Shown: in pieces, positions 32,407-43,012 of the stretch
Numbering within the stretch: the first letter of the stretch is position 1
How the letters are laid out: every line of letters begins with the position of its first letter
Assembly: GCA_021771915.1 (NCBI GenBank)
Contig: JAETNY010000006.1
Location: 1-64,000 of the forward strand
DNA from: Bacillota bacterium
GTDB taxonomy: Bacteria; Bacillota; Dehalobacteriia; UBA4068; UBA4997
Length of the DNA stretch: 64,000 bases
Direction of reading: 5' to 3'
Notes under the pieces: generated by a model
Databases searched by the model: none
What the model was told of the DNA's origin: nothing
Seen by the model: the letters and a program-made list of their open reading frames with translations, nothing else
Made by a program: the position numbers and the translations under genes

Positions 32407-35082
32407 TTATATTTTATGCATTTCGTACCAGTTTTCGCCAAGCTTCGCGTCTACTACCAACGGCACTTTCAACGCAAACGCGCTCTCCATCGCCAGGCGC
32501 ACCAATTCCGTCATGGGCTGCTGTTCCGCCAGCGGCACATCAAAAATCAATTCGTCATGCACCTGCAAAAGCATTTTAGACTTCATTCCGGCCGCCTGCA
32601 TATCCGCCGCAACTTTAAGCATAGCCAGCTTGATAATATCGGCCGCCGTTCCCTGAATTGGCGTATTCAGCGCCGTGCGCTCCGCAAAACTGCGCAAATT
32701 GAAATTACGGCTGTGCAAATCCGGCAGCCAACGCTTGCGGCCGCAAAGCGTCTGCACATAACCATGCTCCCTGCCCTGCTCCACAATATTCTTCATATAA
32801 TGACGAACGCCGTCATAGCGCTGCAAATAGGCCTCAATATACGCCTTGGCCTCCGCCCGGCTGATGCCCAAATCCTGAGAAAGGCCAAAATCGCTAATAC
32901 CATACACAATGCCAAAATTGACCGCCTTGGCGTTGCGCCGCTGCTCCGGCGTTACCGCCTGCATGTCAATACCCAGCACCTCTGCCGCCGTGCGCGCATG
33001 AATATCTTCATTATTAAAGAAGCTTTGCTGTAAAACCTTATCGTCAGAAATATGCGCCAAAACACGCAACTCAATTTGAGAATAATCAGCCGCCAGCAAC
33101 ACACAGCCCGGCGAAGCACAGAACGCCTTGCGCAATCGCCTCCCCATATCCGTCCGCACCGGAATATTCTGCAAATTGGGGTCGGTGGAAGAAAGACGGC
33201 CAGTAGCCGTAACCGTCTGATTAAAAGAGGTATGCAGGCGGCCATCGTCAGCAATCAGCGTCTGCAAGCCCTCAGCATAGGTACTGCGCAGTTTTGAAGC
33301 CGAACGAAAGGCCAAAACCTCCGCGGCAATCTCATATTGCCCGGCCAGCTGCTCCAAAACCTCCACACTGGTAGAAAAGCCGGTTTTGGTCTTAGTCTTT
33401 TTCAGCGGCTCAATGCCCAACTCCACAAACAGAATTTCGCCCAGCTGTTTGGGAGAATTAATATTAAAGGAATGGCCAGCCAACTCGTAAATCCGAGCTG
33501 CGTGCGCAGCCTCCTCCTGCGTAAACTCGCGGTTCAGCCCCTCCAGCGTGCTGCGGCTGACCACAATCCCCGTGGCCTCCATATCCGCCAGCACCTGAAT
33601 TAAAGGCTGCTCAATTTCGTCATATAAATGCTGCAAATCCTCCGTTTGCAGCCTCTGCCAGATTTTTTGCTTCAAATCCGTCAGGGCGGCAATGCCATAG
33701 GCAGCCAGCGCCGCCGGCTCATATTGCTTCTCCGCCAACAGCGGCCAGCCCAGATAACGTACCGCCAGCGCCTGCGCCTGATAATCTGCCGCCGTCGGTT
33801 CCAACAGATAAGCCGCCAACGCCAAATCAATAAGCCTGGGGCTGGCATCTGCCCGGCCATAGCGCAAAAGCATGGTTAAAAACGGCTTAATATCACAGCC
33901 GCATATCTGACAGCCAGACAGCCATTCTCCAAAAGACGGCTCGGCCAACGCTGTCAGCAGCGCCTGCTTTTCCGTTACATAAATTTTTTCTGGCGCCGCC
34001 TTATCCGCAAAGGCAAAATAATCTTTATAAGCATTCAGATAAACCGTTTCAGCTGCGGCCAAAAGCTGCGTCAGGCTGGCCGGCGTAAACAACTGCTCAT
34101 ACTCCGGCATAGCCACGTCCGCCTGCGGTTCAGGCTTATCTTCAATATCGGACTTCTTAGCTGAGCCGTTCTTAGACATAGCCGCCGCACTTTTGCCAGC
34201 CGGCTTAACCGCCCCCTCCAAGGGTTTTAACAGGCTGGTAAAGCCCATGCGCTTATAAAATTCAATTAAAGGCTGATTAAATGCCAGCGGCTGCGACTGA
34301 TAATCGTATTTTGTCAAATCGGCATAACCCGACATATGACAGTCAATAATTGCCAACTGTCGGGAAAGAAGAGCGCTTTCCCGGCCGTTTTCCAACTTGG
34401 CGCGCAAAGCTTTGCCGTTCACATTTTCAATATTGGCCAACACAGTATCCAAATCGTGATATTCCGCCAGCAGTTTAAGCGCCGTTTTCTCGCCAATACC
34501 AGCCACGCCGGGAATATTATCAGAAGCATCGCCCATCAGGGCTTTTAAATCAATCATCTGTGCCGGACGCAGACCATAATGCTCCTGGAGCGCGGCCAAA
34601 TCCCAAAGTTCTGTGACAGAAATCCCCTTGCGCGTCATCATTACACGTACATTTTCCGTAATCAGCTGAAAGCTGTCCCTATCGCCGGTTAAAATCAGAA
34701 CCTCATTTTTATCCGCCGCACCAAGTCTGGCCAGAGTACCGATAATATCATCGGCTTCAAAACCCTCTCGCTCCTCCCAGACAATTCCCATTGTCTGCAA
34801 AAGCTGCTTGCAACTTTCAAACTGCGGCGAAAGTTCGGCTGGCGTGGCGGCGCGCTGCCCCTTATAATCAGCATAAAGTTCTGTGCGGAAAGTGTGGCGG
34901 CTCTTATCAAAGCAAACGGCCACGCGCTGCGGCTGCTCCTTTTGCAAAACCTTACCCAACATGGTGGCAAAACCGTAAACGGCGTTGGTAAACTCTCCGC
35001 CAGGGCTGGTTAACAGCGGCAAGGCAAAAAAGGCCCGGTGCAGCAGGGAACTACCATCAACAACTAAAAACTTTGTCGGCAT
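32407..35082 (-). CDS. polA: DNA polymerase I
   Basis: An 891-residue polymerase for repair and Okazaki-fragment processing. The N-terminal 5' nuclease domain carries the acidic sites (LVVDGSSLLHRAFFALP, FEADDIIGTLA, LTGDRDSFQL). The middle exonuclease-like domain lacks the D-E-D-D residues (YLNAYKD where D-x-E is expected), so proofreading is absent, as in Bacillus. The polymerase domain has DYSQIELRVLAHIS, RRNAKAVNFGIVYG and LLQVHDELIFD. AAAGGAG precedes the ATG at 35082. A linker rich in Lys, Ser, Ala and Glu joins the first two domains. Confidence 0.97.
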   Translation of the reverse strand: MPTKFLVVDGSSLLHRAFFALPLLTSPGGEFTNAVYGFATMLGKVLQKEQPQRVAVCFDKSRHTFRTELYADYKGQRAATPAELSPQFESCKQLLQTMGIVWEEREGFEADDIIGTLARLGAADKNEVLILTGDRDSFQLITENVRVMMTRKGISVTELWDLAALQEHYGLRPAQMIDLKALMGDASDNIPGVAGIGEKTALKLLAEYHDLDTVLANIENVNGKALRAKLENGRESALLSRQLAIIDCHMSGYADLTKYDYQSQPLAFNQPLIEFYKRMGFTSLLKPLEGAVKPAGKSAAAMSKNGSAKKSDIEDKPEPQADVAMPEYEQLFTPASLTQLLAAAETVYLNAYKDYFAFADKAAPEKIYVTEKQALLTALAEPSFGEWLSGCQICGCDIKPFLTMLLRYGRADASPRLIDLALAAYLLEPTAADYQAQALAVRYLGWPLLAEKQYEPAALAAYGIAALTDLKQKIWQRLQTEDLQHLYDEIEQPLIQVLADMEATGIVVSRSTLEGLNREFTQEEAAHAARIYELAGHSFNINSPKQLGEILFVELGIEPLKKTKTKTGFSTSVEVLEQLAGQYEIAAEVLAFRSASKLRSTYAEGLQTLIADDGRLHTSFNQTVTATGRLSSTDPNLQNIPVRTDMGRRLRKAFCASPGCVLLAADYSQIELRVLAHISDDKVLQQSFFNNEDIHARTAAEVLGIDMQAVTPEQRRNAKAVNFGIVYGISDFGLSQDLGISRAEAKAYIEAYLQRYDGVRHYMKNIVEQGREHGYVQTLCGRKRWLPDLHSRNFNLRSFAERTALNTPIQGTAADIIKLAMLKVAADMQAAGMKSKMLLQVHDELIFDVPLAEQQPMTELVRLAMESAFALKVPLVVDAKLGENWYEMHKI

Positions 35083-35115
35083 AAGCACTCCTTTGGTTCA
35101 AAATACGATAATTGG

Positions 35116-35874
35116 TTATATATCAAGCTTTTCAATTAATTCTTCCGGAATATCAGCGTTGCTGTAAACATTCTGGGTATCGTCATAATCCTCCAGCTTG
35201 CTCAACAACGTCAGAACTTTAGTTGCGGTTTCTTCGTCGGTAATTTCAATCGTGTTAGACGGCAACATGGTAATCTCCGCGTTATCCGTGTTATAGCCGG
35301 CAGCCTCCACAGCATTTTTAACCGCTTCCAAATCTTCAGTGGCGCAAACGATTTCCGCCTCCTCCGGGTTATCGGTCAAGACGTCCTCTGCGCCGGCGTC
35401 CAGCGCCAGCAACATCAGCTCGTCCATATCCTGACCGTCCTCCAACGGCACCAGCATGCGACCCTTACGCTCAAACATATAGGAAACACAGCCGGTTTCA
35501 CCCAAATTACCGTTGTTACGAGAGAAAAGGTAACGAATATCACTGGCCACACGGTTGCGGTTATCCGTCAGCAATTCACACATAATCGCAATACCGCCAG
35601 CGCCATAGCCCTCATAAACAATTTCTTCATAAGCCACGCCATCCTGATTGCCGGCGGCCTTTTGAATGGCTCTGTTTACATTATCCATCGGCATATTGGC
35701 CGCTTTAGCCTTCTGGATACACAAACGCAGGCGGAAGTTGGCCGTGGGGTCCGGCCCGGATTGACGCACTGCCACAAAAATCTCCTTGGAAATCTGGGTA
35801 AACACTTTGGCACGCGCCGCGTCAGCCTTACCCTTTTTGTGCTTGATTGTAGACCATTTATTATGTCCTGACAT
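35116..35874 (-). CDS. yebC: YebC/PmpR-family protein
   Basis: A 252-residue protein of the YebC family, described as transcriptional regulators and, more recently, as translation factors for proline-rich stretches. It starts with the conserved SGHNKWSTIKHKKGKADAARAKVFTQISKEI and has NMPMDNVNRAIQKAAG, YEGYGAGGIAIMCELLTDNRNR and ELMLLALDAGAEDV. GGAGGG precedes the ATG. It is upstream of polA on the same strand with only 33 nt between them. Confidence 0.95.
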   Translation of the reverse strand: MSGHNKWSTIKHKKGKADAARAKVFTQISKEIFVAVRQSGPDPTANFRLRLCIQKAKAANMPMDNVNRAIQKAAGNQDGVAYEEIVYEGYGAGGIAIMCELLTDNRNRVASDIRYLFSRNNGNLGETGCVSYMFERKGRMLVPLEDGQDMDELMLLALDAGAEDVLTDNPEEAEIVCATEDLEAVKNAVEAAGYNTDNAEITMLPSNTIEITDEETATKVLTLLSKLEDYDDTQNVYSNADIPEELIEKLDI

Positions 35875-35990
35875 AGTTAACCCTCCAAAAAAACATAAAT
35901 AATATTTGTCTTATTTATTTTACTCGAAAATCACTAATATGTAAAGTTTTTTTTGCAATTTTATGGAAGATTTAACATAACGTCCATCTG

Positions 35991-36701
35991 CTATTGTCCG
36001 GGACGCAGCCAGCCCTGAAGCGCGGAGTCCACGCTCAAATAGGTTTCCGGTATCGGCCCCACAATTACACTTTCCACAATCGGCAGCGTATCGCTTATCT
36101 GCGTAAAGGTTGTTTGGAATGGCAACAAAATACCCATATCAACAACAATATCCAGCATAATGCTGTGTCGAGTCTGATTGATGCCGGCCGCAGAAAATTC
36201 ATCATGAATATTCACAGAAACTGAACCCAGCGGCAGCAGTGCCACAGTCAGGTTCGGCCCCTTATCCGCCAGCAGCGAGTTACCAGTCAGCAGACCCAGC
36301 GGCACCCGAATATCCTCCCGGCTTAAACTGCTGATTTTCTCCTCCAAATCACGAGCCACCGATGTTACCAGCCGGGTTATTTTCACCGTGTCCGGCTGCA
36401 TAAGCGTCACTCTGCCCTCCGCGTCAGTTGATACGTTAATTAGCTGCTGATAGGCTACGCCATTGCCCAACTGGTCATAAACGGCTTCATTTATCAAACG
36501 CACCACCGCCAAATGCACTTGCTGCGCCGCCACCTGCTCCAAAATCGGCCTCAGCGCCGCGTCAAGAACTGTAAACACGCCCACCGCCAAAATAAGATAA
36601 GCCAGCAGATAAAAACGCAGCTTAAAACGCAAACGCCCATATCCTCGCCTTGGCCAACTATTTCTTTCTCTCTTTCCATGTACCAAATCAGATAAACTCA
36701 C
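35991..36701 (-). CDS. yunB: Sporulation protein YunB
   Basis: A 236-residue protein of the YunB family, expressed in the Bacillus mother cell under sigma-E. One membrane helix (about residues 30-50, YLLAYLILAVGVFTVLDAAL) is followed by an external domain with VRLINEAVYDQL, DTVKITRLVTSVARDLEEKI, VPLGLLTGNSLLADKGPNL, and the ending DTLPIVESVIVGPIPETYLSVD, all typical. The start codon is GTG at 36701. It diverges from the penicillin-binding-protein gene. Confidence 0.9.
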   Translation of the reverse strand: MSLSDLVHGKRERNSWPRRGYGRLRFKLRFYLLAYLILAVGVFTVLDAALRPILEQVAAQQVHLAVVRLINEAVYDQLGNGVAYQQLINVSTDAEGRVTLMQPDTVKITRLVTSVARDLEEKISSLSREDIRVPLGLLTGNSLLADKGPNLTVALLPLGSVSVNIHDEFSAAGINQTRHSIMLDIVVDMGILLPFQTTFTQISDTLPIVESVIVGPIPETYLSVDSALQGWLRPGQ

Positions 36702-36781
36702 ACTCTCTCACCACTTTTAGTCAAAAAATAACATTTTTATGAACTGGCAGCATAAAAAAACAGTAATTATCTGGAAAAATA

Positions 36782-36810
36782 TTGCTTGCCGCTCCAAAAT
36801 GTGCTATACT
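36782..36810 (+). promoter_or_regulatory. Promoter of the penicillin-binding-protein gene
   Basis: TTGCTT (36782-36787), a 17-nt spacer and TATACT (36805-36810). The leader of about 110 nt shows no structure I recognise. Confidence 0.65.
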
Positions 36811-36927
36811 ATATTAGACTTTGCTTAACTGGTTTTTTTCGCTTTATTTATATGCCCGATTTAATCTGAAATTAACCAAAAACATTTAAAATATAATGGT
36901 GATATTGTAGGAGGAACAATAAAATTC

Positions 36928-39720
36928 ATGAGTAATCCAACTAACAATGGCCCGACTAATAAAAGTTTGTGGGACAACGACCGCCGCTATGATACAGCCA
37001 GACGCGCCGGCGCGCCCAGTATGGCCAACACGCCGTCAGCGCGTTCACTGGCGCCGCAGGTATCTAACACAAATACAACACCGCAGACGCCGCCCGGCGC
37101 AGATTCCAACAACTCCTCTGGCGGCAAACGCAAAAAGAAACGCAAACTGAAAAAACGGCGCATACTGCTGGCCATATTAATGCTCTTTGTTTTTCTATTT
37201 GTGGTTGGCGGCGTTTCCACAGCAGCTTATGTGGCTTATGTGCTAAAGGATTTGCCGGACTGGGACGAAACCATGCTGTCTTCAGACAAGACTACTTTCC
37301 TTTATGACGCTAATGGTCAGATTTTTAGTGAGTTACATTCGCATGAAAACCGCACCTATGTCAAGTTAAGCGATATGCCCGATTATCTGATAGACTGCCT
37401 GCTGGCCACCGAGGATACGCGTTTTTACAAGCATCATGGCGTAGACGTTATCCGTATCGGCGGCGCATTGCTGGTGGATATTCGCAAAATGGATTTCAGT
37501 CAGGGCGCCAGCACACTGACTATGCAGCTGGCTCGTACCGCTATTCTGGACGACCGGGATAAAAATATTGACCGTAAAATAAAAGAAGCCGCTTTGGCTA
37601 TTCAGCTGGAAAACGAATATTCCAAAGACGATATTCTGGCTATGTACTTAAATGAGGTTTATTTTGGTCACAGCGCCTACGGCGTGCAGGCAGCCAGCCA
37701 AACCCTTTTCGGCAAAGATGTTGGTGAAATAAGCATGGCTGAAGCTGCAACGCTGGTTGGTATTGTGCGCAATCCGCGTTTATATTCGCCCATTTTGAAC
37801 CCGGAAAATTCGGAAAGAGTTAAGCGTCAGGTTTTAACCAATTTAAGCAACTATTACGGCGATAAATACAGCGCCGCCGATATTGCCGCCGCCAAGGAGG
37901 AGGTTGTGCAAACCGGCGAATCCGCTTATGAAACTGCTTATAATTACCCCTGGTATACCGATTATGTAATTGACTGCGGCGAGGATATTCTATCTTCTCT
38001 GGGTTATGCGTCTTCCAGTATTTATACCGGCGGCTATCGCATTTATACCACACTGAACCCACAGGTACAGGGATTGATGGAAACAGCTTTTGCGGATAGT
38101 GAAAACTTCCCCTCCACCAACTCTGACGATATTGTGGAAAGCGCTATGGTGGTTCTATCCACTCAAAACAACTCTATTCTGGGTCTGGTGGGCGGCCGTG
38201 AATACACCACCAAACGCGGTTATAATCGTGCTACTGATATGAAACGGCAACCTGGCTCCACCTTCAAGCCAATTGCCGACTATGCCCCGGCCATTGAAGC
38301 CGGCTATGCTCCGGCCACCGTGGTTAATGATGTACGTACCACTTTCGGCACCAACTGGCAGCCGGTTAATTATGACGGTAAATATCGCGGTATCATTTCC
38401 ATGCGCACCGCCGCCCAGAACTCGGTTAACGTGGCCTCAATTAAATTCTTACAGCTGGCCACCATTCCCAACTCTCTGGCGATGCTGGCCAAAATGGGCA
38501 TTGAACTTGACCCGGAAAAGGATAACAATTTAAGTATTGCCCTGGGCGGTATCACTTATGGCGTATCGCCCCTGCAAATGGCCGCAGCCTATGGCACTCT
38601 GGCCAACGGCGGCGTTTATACCCAGCCCTGGTGTATCACGCGCATTGAAGACAGTCAAAACAAAGTGATTTATGAAAATGAGTTGGCGCAAACCATTGCC
38701 ATGAAAGAAACTACCGCCTATCTGGTAACAGATATGCTGCGCACGGTTACAACTTCCGGCACCGGCACCAGAGCACAGCTGCCTAACCGTGACGTAGCCT
38801 CCAAAACCGGCACAGTACAGCTGCCCGATTTAAGCTATTTCAAAGGCTTAAACGGCAACCGCGACGCCTGGTTTGCAGCCTACTCTCCGGAAATGGTTGG
38901 CGTGGTCTGGATGGGATATGACAACGATAAGGACGCAAACGGCAAGGTTCAGTATCTGCGCCAGATTTATGGCGGCAAATACCCTGCGCTGATTTGGAAG
39001 TATGTTATTGGCGGCGCCAGCACTGATTTGCCGGAAAGTCGTTTCAAACGGCCAGCCGGTATCGTTTCCGTCACCGTAGACGCCAAAACCGGTATGTTGC
39101 CCAGCGAGCATACCACCCAAACCGTAACCGAACTGTTTGATAAGGATAATGTGCCAACTTCATCGGCCGAGACAGTTTATTCGGCGCTGGTTTGTTCTGA
39201 AACCAATCTGCTGGCCAGCGAGTTCTGCCCGGAAACAGAAACTCTATATAAAATTCCGGAGCCAGATGAAAGCAACAATACCAGTTCATCTACTCTGCCG
39301 ACGGAATACTGCACGGTTCATACCATGCCGCCGGATTTGATTGATATTTATAACCCAGAAGAAAACAACAACACCCCGGACGTTAATATTGGCAATGGTG
39401 ACAACAATTCAAATTCCAATATTGAAACACCGCCGTCCAGCAGCAACCAAACCCTGACTGCGCCCAGCAACGTATCCGCCAGCAAGCGCAACAATACCAA
39501 CGCATACGTCAGCTGGACCAACAGCAACTCCGGCAATGTGAAATATCAGGTGGAATATTGGACCGAGGGCGGCAAGCACCAAACAATAACCACCTACTTT
39601 ACCGATTTAACGGTTTCCAATCTGTCCGCCAACCAAACTTATAACTTCCGCGTACGCGCCCTGACTGACGCTGAAGATGCTTATAGTCCCTGGTCCGGAA
39701 CCTGTACAGTTTCTTTGTAA
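36928..39720 (+). CDS. Class A penicillin-binding protein (PBP1A-like) with C-terminal Fn3 domain
   Basis: A 930-residue bifunctional peptidoglycan synthase. A basic, Asn/Pro-rich cytoplasmic tail (1-80) ends in KRKKKRKLKKRR, then comes one membrane helix (about 82-105). The GT51 domain has LATEDTRFYKHHGVD and QGASTLTMQLAR; the transpeptidase has the SxxK motif GSTFKPIA, SVN, and KTGT. After a Ser/Asn-rich linker (about 790-850) there is a fibronectin type III domain (LTAPSNVSASKRN to the end). GGAGG precedes the ATG. The Fn3 tail is found in several Firmicutes PBPs and may bind wall or position the enzyme. Confidence 0.95.
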   Translation: MSNPTNNGPTNKSLWDNDRRYDTARRAGAPSMANTPSARSLAPQVSNTNTTPQTPPGADSNNSSGGKRKKKRKLKKRRILLAILMLFVFLFVVGGVSTAAYVAYVLKDLPDWDETMLSSDKTTFLYDANGQIFSELHSHENRTYVKLSDMPDYLIDCLLATEDTRFYKHHGVDVIRIGGALLVDIRKMDFSQGASTLTMQLARTAILDDRDKNIDRKIKEAALAIQLENEYSKDDILAMYLNEVYFGHSAYGVQAASQTLFGKDVGEISMAEAATLVGIVRNPRLYSPILNPENSERVKRQVLTNLSNYYGDKYSAADIAAAKEEVVQTGESAYETAYNYPWYTDYVIDCGEDILSSLGYASSSIYTGGYRIYTTLNPQVQGLMETAFADSENFPSTNSDDIVESAMVVLSTQNNSILGLVGGREYTTKRGYNRATDMKRQPGSTFKPIADYAPAIEAGYAPATVVNDVRTTFGTNWQPVNYDGKYRGIISMRTAAQNSVNVASIKFLQLATIPNSLAMLAKMGIELDPEKDNNLSIALGGITYGVSPLQMAAAYGTLANGGVYTQPWCITRIEDSQNKVIYENELAQTIAMKETTAYLVTDMLRTVTTSGTGTRAQLPNRDVASKTGTVQLPDLSYFKGLNGNRDAWFAAYSPEMVGVVWMGYDNDKDANGKVQYLRQIYGGKYPALIWKYVIGGASTDLPESRFKRPAGIVSVTVDAKTGMLPSEHTTQTVTELFDKDNVPTSSAETVYSALVCSETNLLASEFCPETETLYKIPEPDESNNTSSSTLPTEYCTVHTMPPDLIDIYNPEENNNTPDVNIGNGDNNSNSNIETPPSSSNQTLTAPSNVSASKRNNTNAYVSWTNSNSGNVKYQVEYWTEGGKHQTITTYFTDLTVSNLSANQTYNFRVRALTDAEDAYSPWSGTCTVSL

Positions 39721-39729
39721 TAACAAAAC

Positions 39730-39761
39730 AAGCAGATTTGCCGTCTGGCAAGTCTGCTTTT
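39730..39761 (+). terminator. Terminator after the PBP gene
   Basis: AAGCAGATTTGCC/GGCAAGTCTGCTT (39730-39742 with 39747-39759) with one wobble, followed by TTTT. Confidence 0.9.
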
Positions 39762-39778
39762 GATTAATGGAGGTTATT

Positions 39779-41341
39779 ATGCGCAAATATTTACCGATAA
39801 TTTTTACCATCATCTTAACCCTAACTTTCAGCACCCCGGCCAGCGCCGCCGAATTTAACGACGTGGCAGCAGGCAGCTGGTATCAGCCGGCGATTACAGA
39901 GATGAGTAAAATTGGCTGGCTGACTGGCTATGCCGACGGCAGTTTTAAGCCAGAAAAATCTATAACCGCCAGCGAATTTGTTACCATCACGGCACGCGCC
40001 GCCGGACTGGAAATCAAACCGGCCGCCGCCAGTAAACACTGGGCAGCCGACGTCATGCAAAGCGCTTTGGCCGCCGGCTGGTATGACTGGGACGAAATTC
40101 CGCCTACAACCGAACTTTATGACCAGCCTATTTCCCGACAGTTAGCCGTAAAAATTTTAATGCGTGCTTTATTGCCACAGGCCAGCGGCGATTATAACAG
40201 CCAAAGCAAAAAAATCAGCGATTTTGCCGCCCTGCCCGGCCGCTATTATGAACCGGTACTGGCTGCCTATCAGGTAGGCGTGCTTACCGGCGACGCTGAC
40301 GGCGCTTTCCGGCCACAGTCTGCTTTAAGCCGTGCCGAAGCATGTACCTTACTGCTGCGCGCCAGCCAGCTAAATAAAACCACGCCAACCGAACAACAGT
40401 CACCCCAGACGAATAATCTGCCCCAACCCTCCCCAGCGCCCACAGTTGCCGGCCATGTCAGTCAGAACGGACGTTTACAGGTAATCGGTACGCAGCTTTG
40501 TAATGCCGCTGGCCAGCCGATTATTTTGCGCGGCTTGAGCAGCCACGGTCTGCAATGGTATCCGCAGTTTGCCGGCAAAGCCGCCATAGCTAACACCGTG
40601 CAGCGCGGCGCCAATGTTTTCCGTCTGGCAATGTATACAGCGGAAGGCGGCTATATCAGCAACCCAGCTCTAAAGGAAACAGTTAAACAGGCCGTGCAGG
40701 CCGCCATACAAAATGATATATATGTAATTATTGACTGGCATATTCTTTCTGACGGCAATCCTTTAACCAATCTGGACTCTGCCAAAGATTTTTTCACTGA
40801 AATGGCGCAGCTATATCAGGACACGCCCAATGTCATTTATGAAATATGCAATGAGCCAAATCGTGTCAGCTGGGCTGGCGAGGTTCGCCCTTATGCCGAG
40901 GAGATTGTCGCAGCAATCCGCGCGATTGATGAACAGGCGATAATTCTGATTGGCAGCCCCACCTGGAGCCAAGACCTGCATTTAGCGGCGGCCAATCCCC
41001 TGCCCGGCCATAATTTGATGTATACCTGCCATTTTTATGCCGGTACTCACGGAGCAGAACTGCGCCAGAGAATTGACGAGGCATTGAATAACGGTTTACC
41101 GATTTTCATATCTGAATGGGGCGTTAGCCGGGCTGACGGCAGCGGCGGCGTATTTTTGCAGGAAGCCTCCGAATGGCTCAATTTTCTGCATCAACGCAGT
41201 CTGAGCTGGTGTGCATGGTCGCTTTGTGATAAAGCGGAAACTTCCGCTGTCCTGCGTCCCGGAACTTCACCGAACCAAACCTGGAGCGATAATGATTTAA
41301 CTGAAGCCGGCTTGTTTATTTTCAGCCATATACAGGATTAA
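39779..41341 (+). CDS. S-layer-anchored GH5 glycoside hydrolase
   Basis: A 520-residue exported enzyme. A signal peptide (to about residue 24, STPASAAE) precedes S-layer-homology repeats: FNDVAAGSWYQPAITEMSKIGWLTGYADGSFKPEKSITASEF at about 25-70, a second near 75-140 and a third with GVLTGDADGAFRPQSALSRAEA. A Thr/Pro/Gln linker (about 198-225) leads to a GH5 domain with VIIDWHILSDG, the acid/base Glu in YEICNEPNRVSW and the nucleophile Glu in PIFISEWGVSRADG. It resembles GH5 subfamily 2 endoglucanases, so beta-1,4-glucan cleavage at the cell surface is likely. GGAGG precedes the ATG at 39779. Confidence 0.93.
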   Translation: MRKYLPIIFTIILTLTFSTPASAAEFNDVAAGSWYQPAITEMSKIGWLTGYADGSFKPEKSITASEFVTITARAAGLEIKPAAASKHWAADVMQSALAAGWYDWDEIPPTTELYDQPISRQLAVKILMRALLPQASGDYNSQSKKISDFAALPGRYYEPVLAAYQVGVLTGDADGAFRPQSALSRAEACTLLLRASQLNKTTPTEQQSPQTNNLPQPSPAPTVAGHVSQNGRLQVIGTQLCNAAGQPIILRGLSSHGLQWYPQFAGKAAIANTVQRGANVFRLAMYTAEGGYISNPALKETVKQAVQAAIQNDIYVIIDWHILSDGNPLTNLDSAKDFFTEMAQLYQDTPNVIYEICNEPNRVSWAGEVRPYAEEIVAAIRAIDEQAIILIGSPTWSQDLHLAAANPLPGHNLMYTCHFYAGTHGAELRQRIDEALNNGLPIFISEWGVSRADGSGGVFLQEASEWLNFLHQRSLSWCAWSLCDKAETSAVLRPGTSPNQTWSDNDLTEAGLFIFSHIQD

Positions 41342-41454
41342 TGTAAACTACTTATAAATATTAATGTTGAGTTTAATAAAATATTATATTATATACAATA
41401 CTTATAATGTAATAATTGGCTGACGAAAAATTTGTAGTAACATAGGAGTATATA

Positions 41455-42996
41455 ATGTTTTTACGTAAACTTTTACGCTTTCTTTACAGCCGCGTTTTCA
41501 TCATCTGCCTGCTGCTGGTTGTTCAGCTGACGTTTATTTTAAGCACCATTATTGTCTTAAATGACTCATATTGGCTGGTTTCCATATTCACAACGATTGC
41601 CAGTATTGGCATTGTGCTGGTACTGATTAACAATCAGGAACAAAACCCCTCCACTAAACTGGCCTGGATTTTGGTTGTTCTGCTCCTGCCTATCGTTGGC
41701 GCCACGCTTTATCTGATGTTTGGTTCACATTATGCCTCCCTTAAACTGCGCAAACAGGTATTGAAAGTGATAGAGGATTCCGCCGAGGTTATGCCGGACA
41801 AAAGTCAGGTCATTACCGATTTGGAGAAGTTTGACCCAGCCATGGCCTCGCAATGCAAATATCTGTTGCACGCCACCGGCATGCCGCCCTTTGCTATTAA
41901 CTCAGACGGCACCAAATATTACACCAGCGGTGAGGCTCTTTTTCCCGATTTGTTGGCGGAATTAAAAAAGGCGCAGCATTATATATTTATTGAAAGCTTT
42001 ATTATTCATGAGGGTATTTTCTGGAACAGTATTCTGGAGATTTTAACCGCCAAGGTTATCGCCGGGGTTGATGTACGCGTGATGTTCGATGATTTCGGCT
42101 GTATCAATACTCTGCCCCATAATTATCAACAAAAACTGCGCGGTCTGGGCATAAAATGTACTGTTTTCAATCCCATCAAAGCACATCTGGACGTTGGTCT
42201 GAACAATCGTGACCACCGCAAAATTATAGTTATTGACGGCAAAACCGGAATTATTGGCGGCATTAATCTGGCTGATGAATATATCAACAAAGCCCCTCGT
42301 TTCGGATATTGGAAAGACGCCGCCATGATTATACGCAGTGAGAGTGTTTATGCCCTCTGCGTAATGTTCCTGCAAAACTGGAACCTTTACAATCCCAAAG
42401 AACAGTTGGATTATCGCCAGTATTATCAACCAAATCCACTGGATAAGGCAACCGCTTTTATTCAGCCTTTTCATGACAATCCCTTTGACGGCGAGCATGT
42501 TGGCGAGTCAGCGTTTACCAACATGATTAATGCTGCCAATAATTATATTTACATCAACACCCCTTATTTTATTGTAGATAATGAACTTCTGCAAACGCTG
42601 CTACTGGCAGCAAAGCGTGGCGTAGATGTGCGTATCTGCACGCCGCATGTTCCCGACAAATGGTATGTGCATATGATGACCCAGGCCTATTACCATCCCA
42701 TGCTTAAAGCCGGCATCAAGGTTATGGAATTTAAGCCAGGCTTTAACCACACCAAAAGTATGGTGGCTGATGATAAGGTGGCTTTTGTTGGCACTATCAA
42801 CTGTGATTACCGCAGCTTTTATCATCATTTTGAATGTGGCGCGCTACTTTACAACACGGACAGCATCGCTGTTATCAAGCAGGATTTTCTAGACACAGAA
42901 AAACGCTGCATTAACGGCGAACAGGCCACTATTAATACGCCGTTGCCTATGCGCTTTCTCCGCACATTACTGCGTTTGTTTGCACCGCTCTTTTAA
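41455..42996 (+). CDS. cls: Cardiolipin synthase
   Basis: Condenses two phosphatidylglycerols to cardiolipin in the membrane. At 513 residues it has two N-terminal membrane helices (about 10-32 and 62-82), then two phospholipase-D HKD motifs: HRKIIVIDGKTGIIGGIN and HTKSMVADDKVAFVGTIN. TAGGAG precedes the ATG. The metallophosphoesterase gene starts 16 nt after its stop, so the two are probably co-transcribed. Confidence 0.95.
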   Translation: MFLRKLLRFLYSRVFIICLLLVVQLTFILSTIIVLNDSYWLVSIFTTIASIGIVLVLINNQEQNPSTKLAWILVVLLLPIVGATLYLMFGSHYASLKLRKQVLKVIEDSAEVMPDKSQVITDLEKFDPAMASQCKYLLHATGMPPFAINSDGTKYYTSGEALFPDLLAELKKAQHYIFIESFIIHEGIFWNSILEILTAKVIAGVDVRVMFDDFGCINTLPHNYQQKLRGLGIKCTVFNPIKAHLDVGLNNRDHRKIIVIDGKTGIIGGINLADEYINKAPRFGYWKDAAMIIRSESVYALCVMFLQNWNLYNPKEQLDYRQYYQPNPLDKATAFIQPFHDNPFDGEHVGESAFTNMINAANNYIYINTPYFIVDNELLQTLLLAAKRGVDVRICTPHVPDKWYVHMMTQAYYHPMLKAGIKVMEFKPGFNHTKSMVADDKVAFVGTINCDYRSFYHHFECGALLYNTDSIAVIKQDFLDTEKRCINGEQATINTPLPMRFLRTLLRLFAPLF

Positions 42997-43012
42997 AAAA
43001 CCAGGATTATAT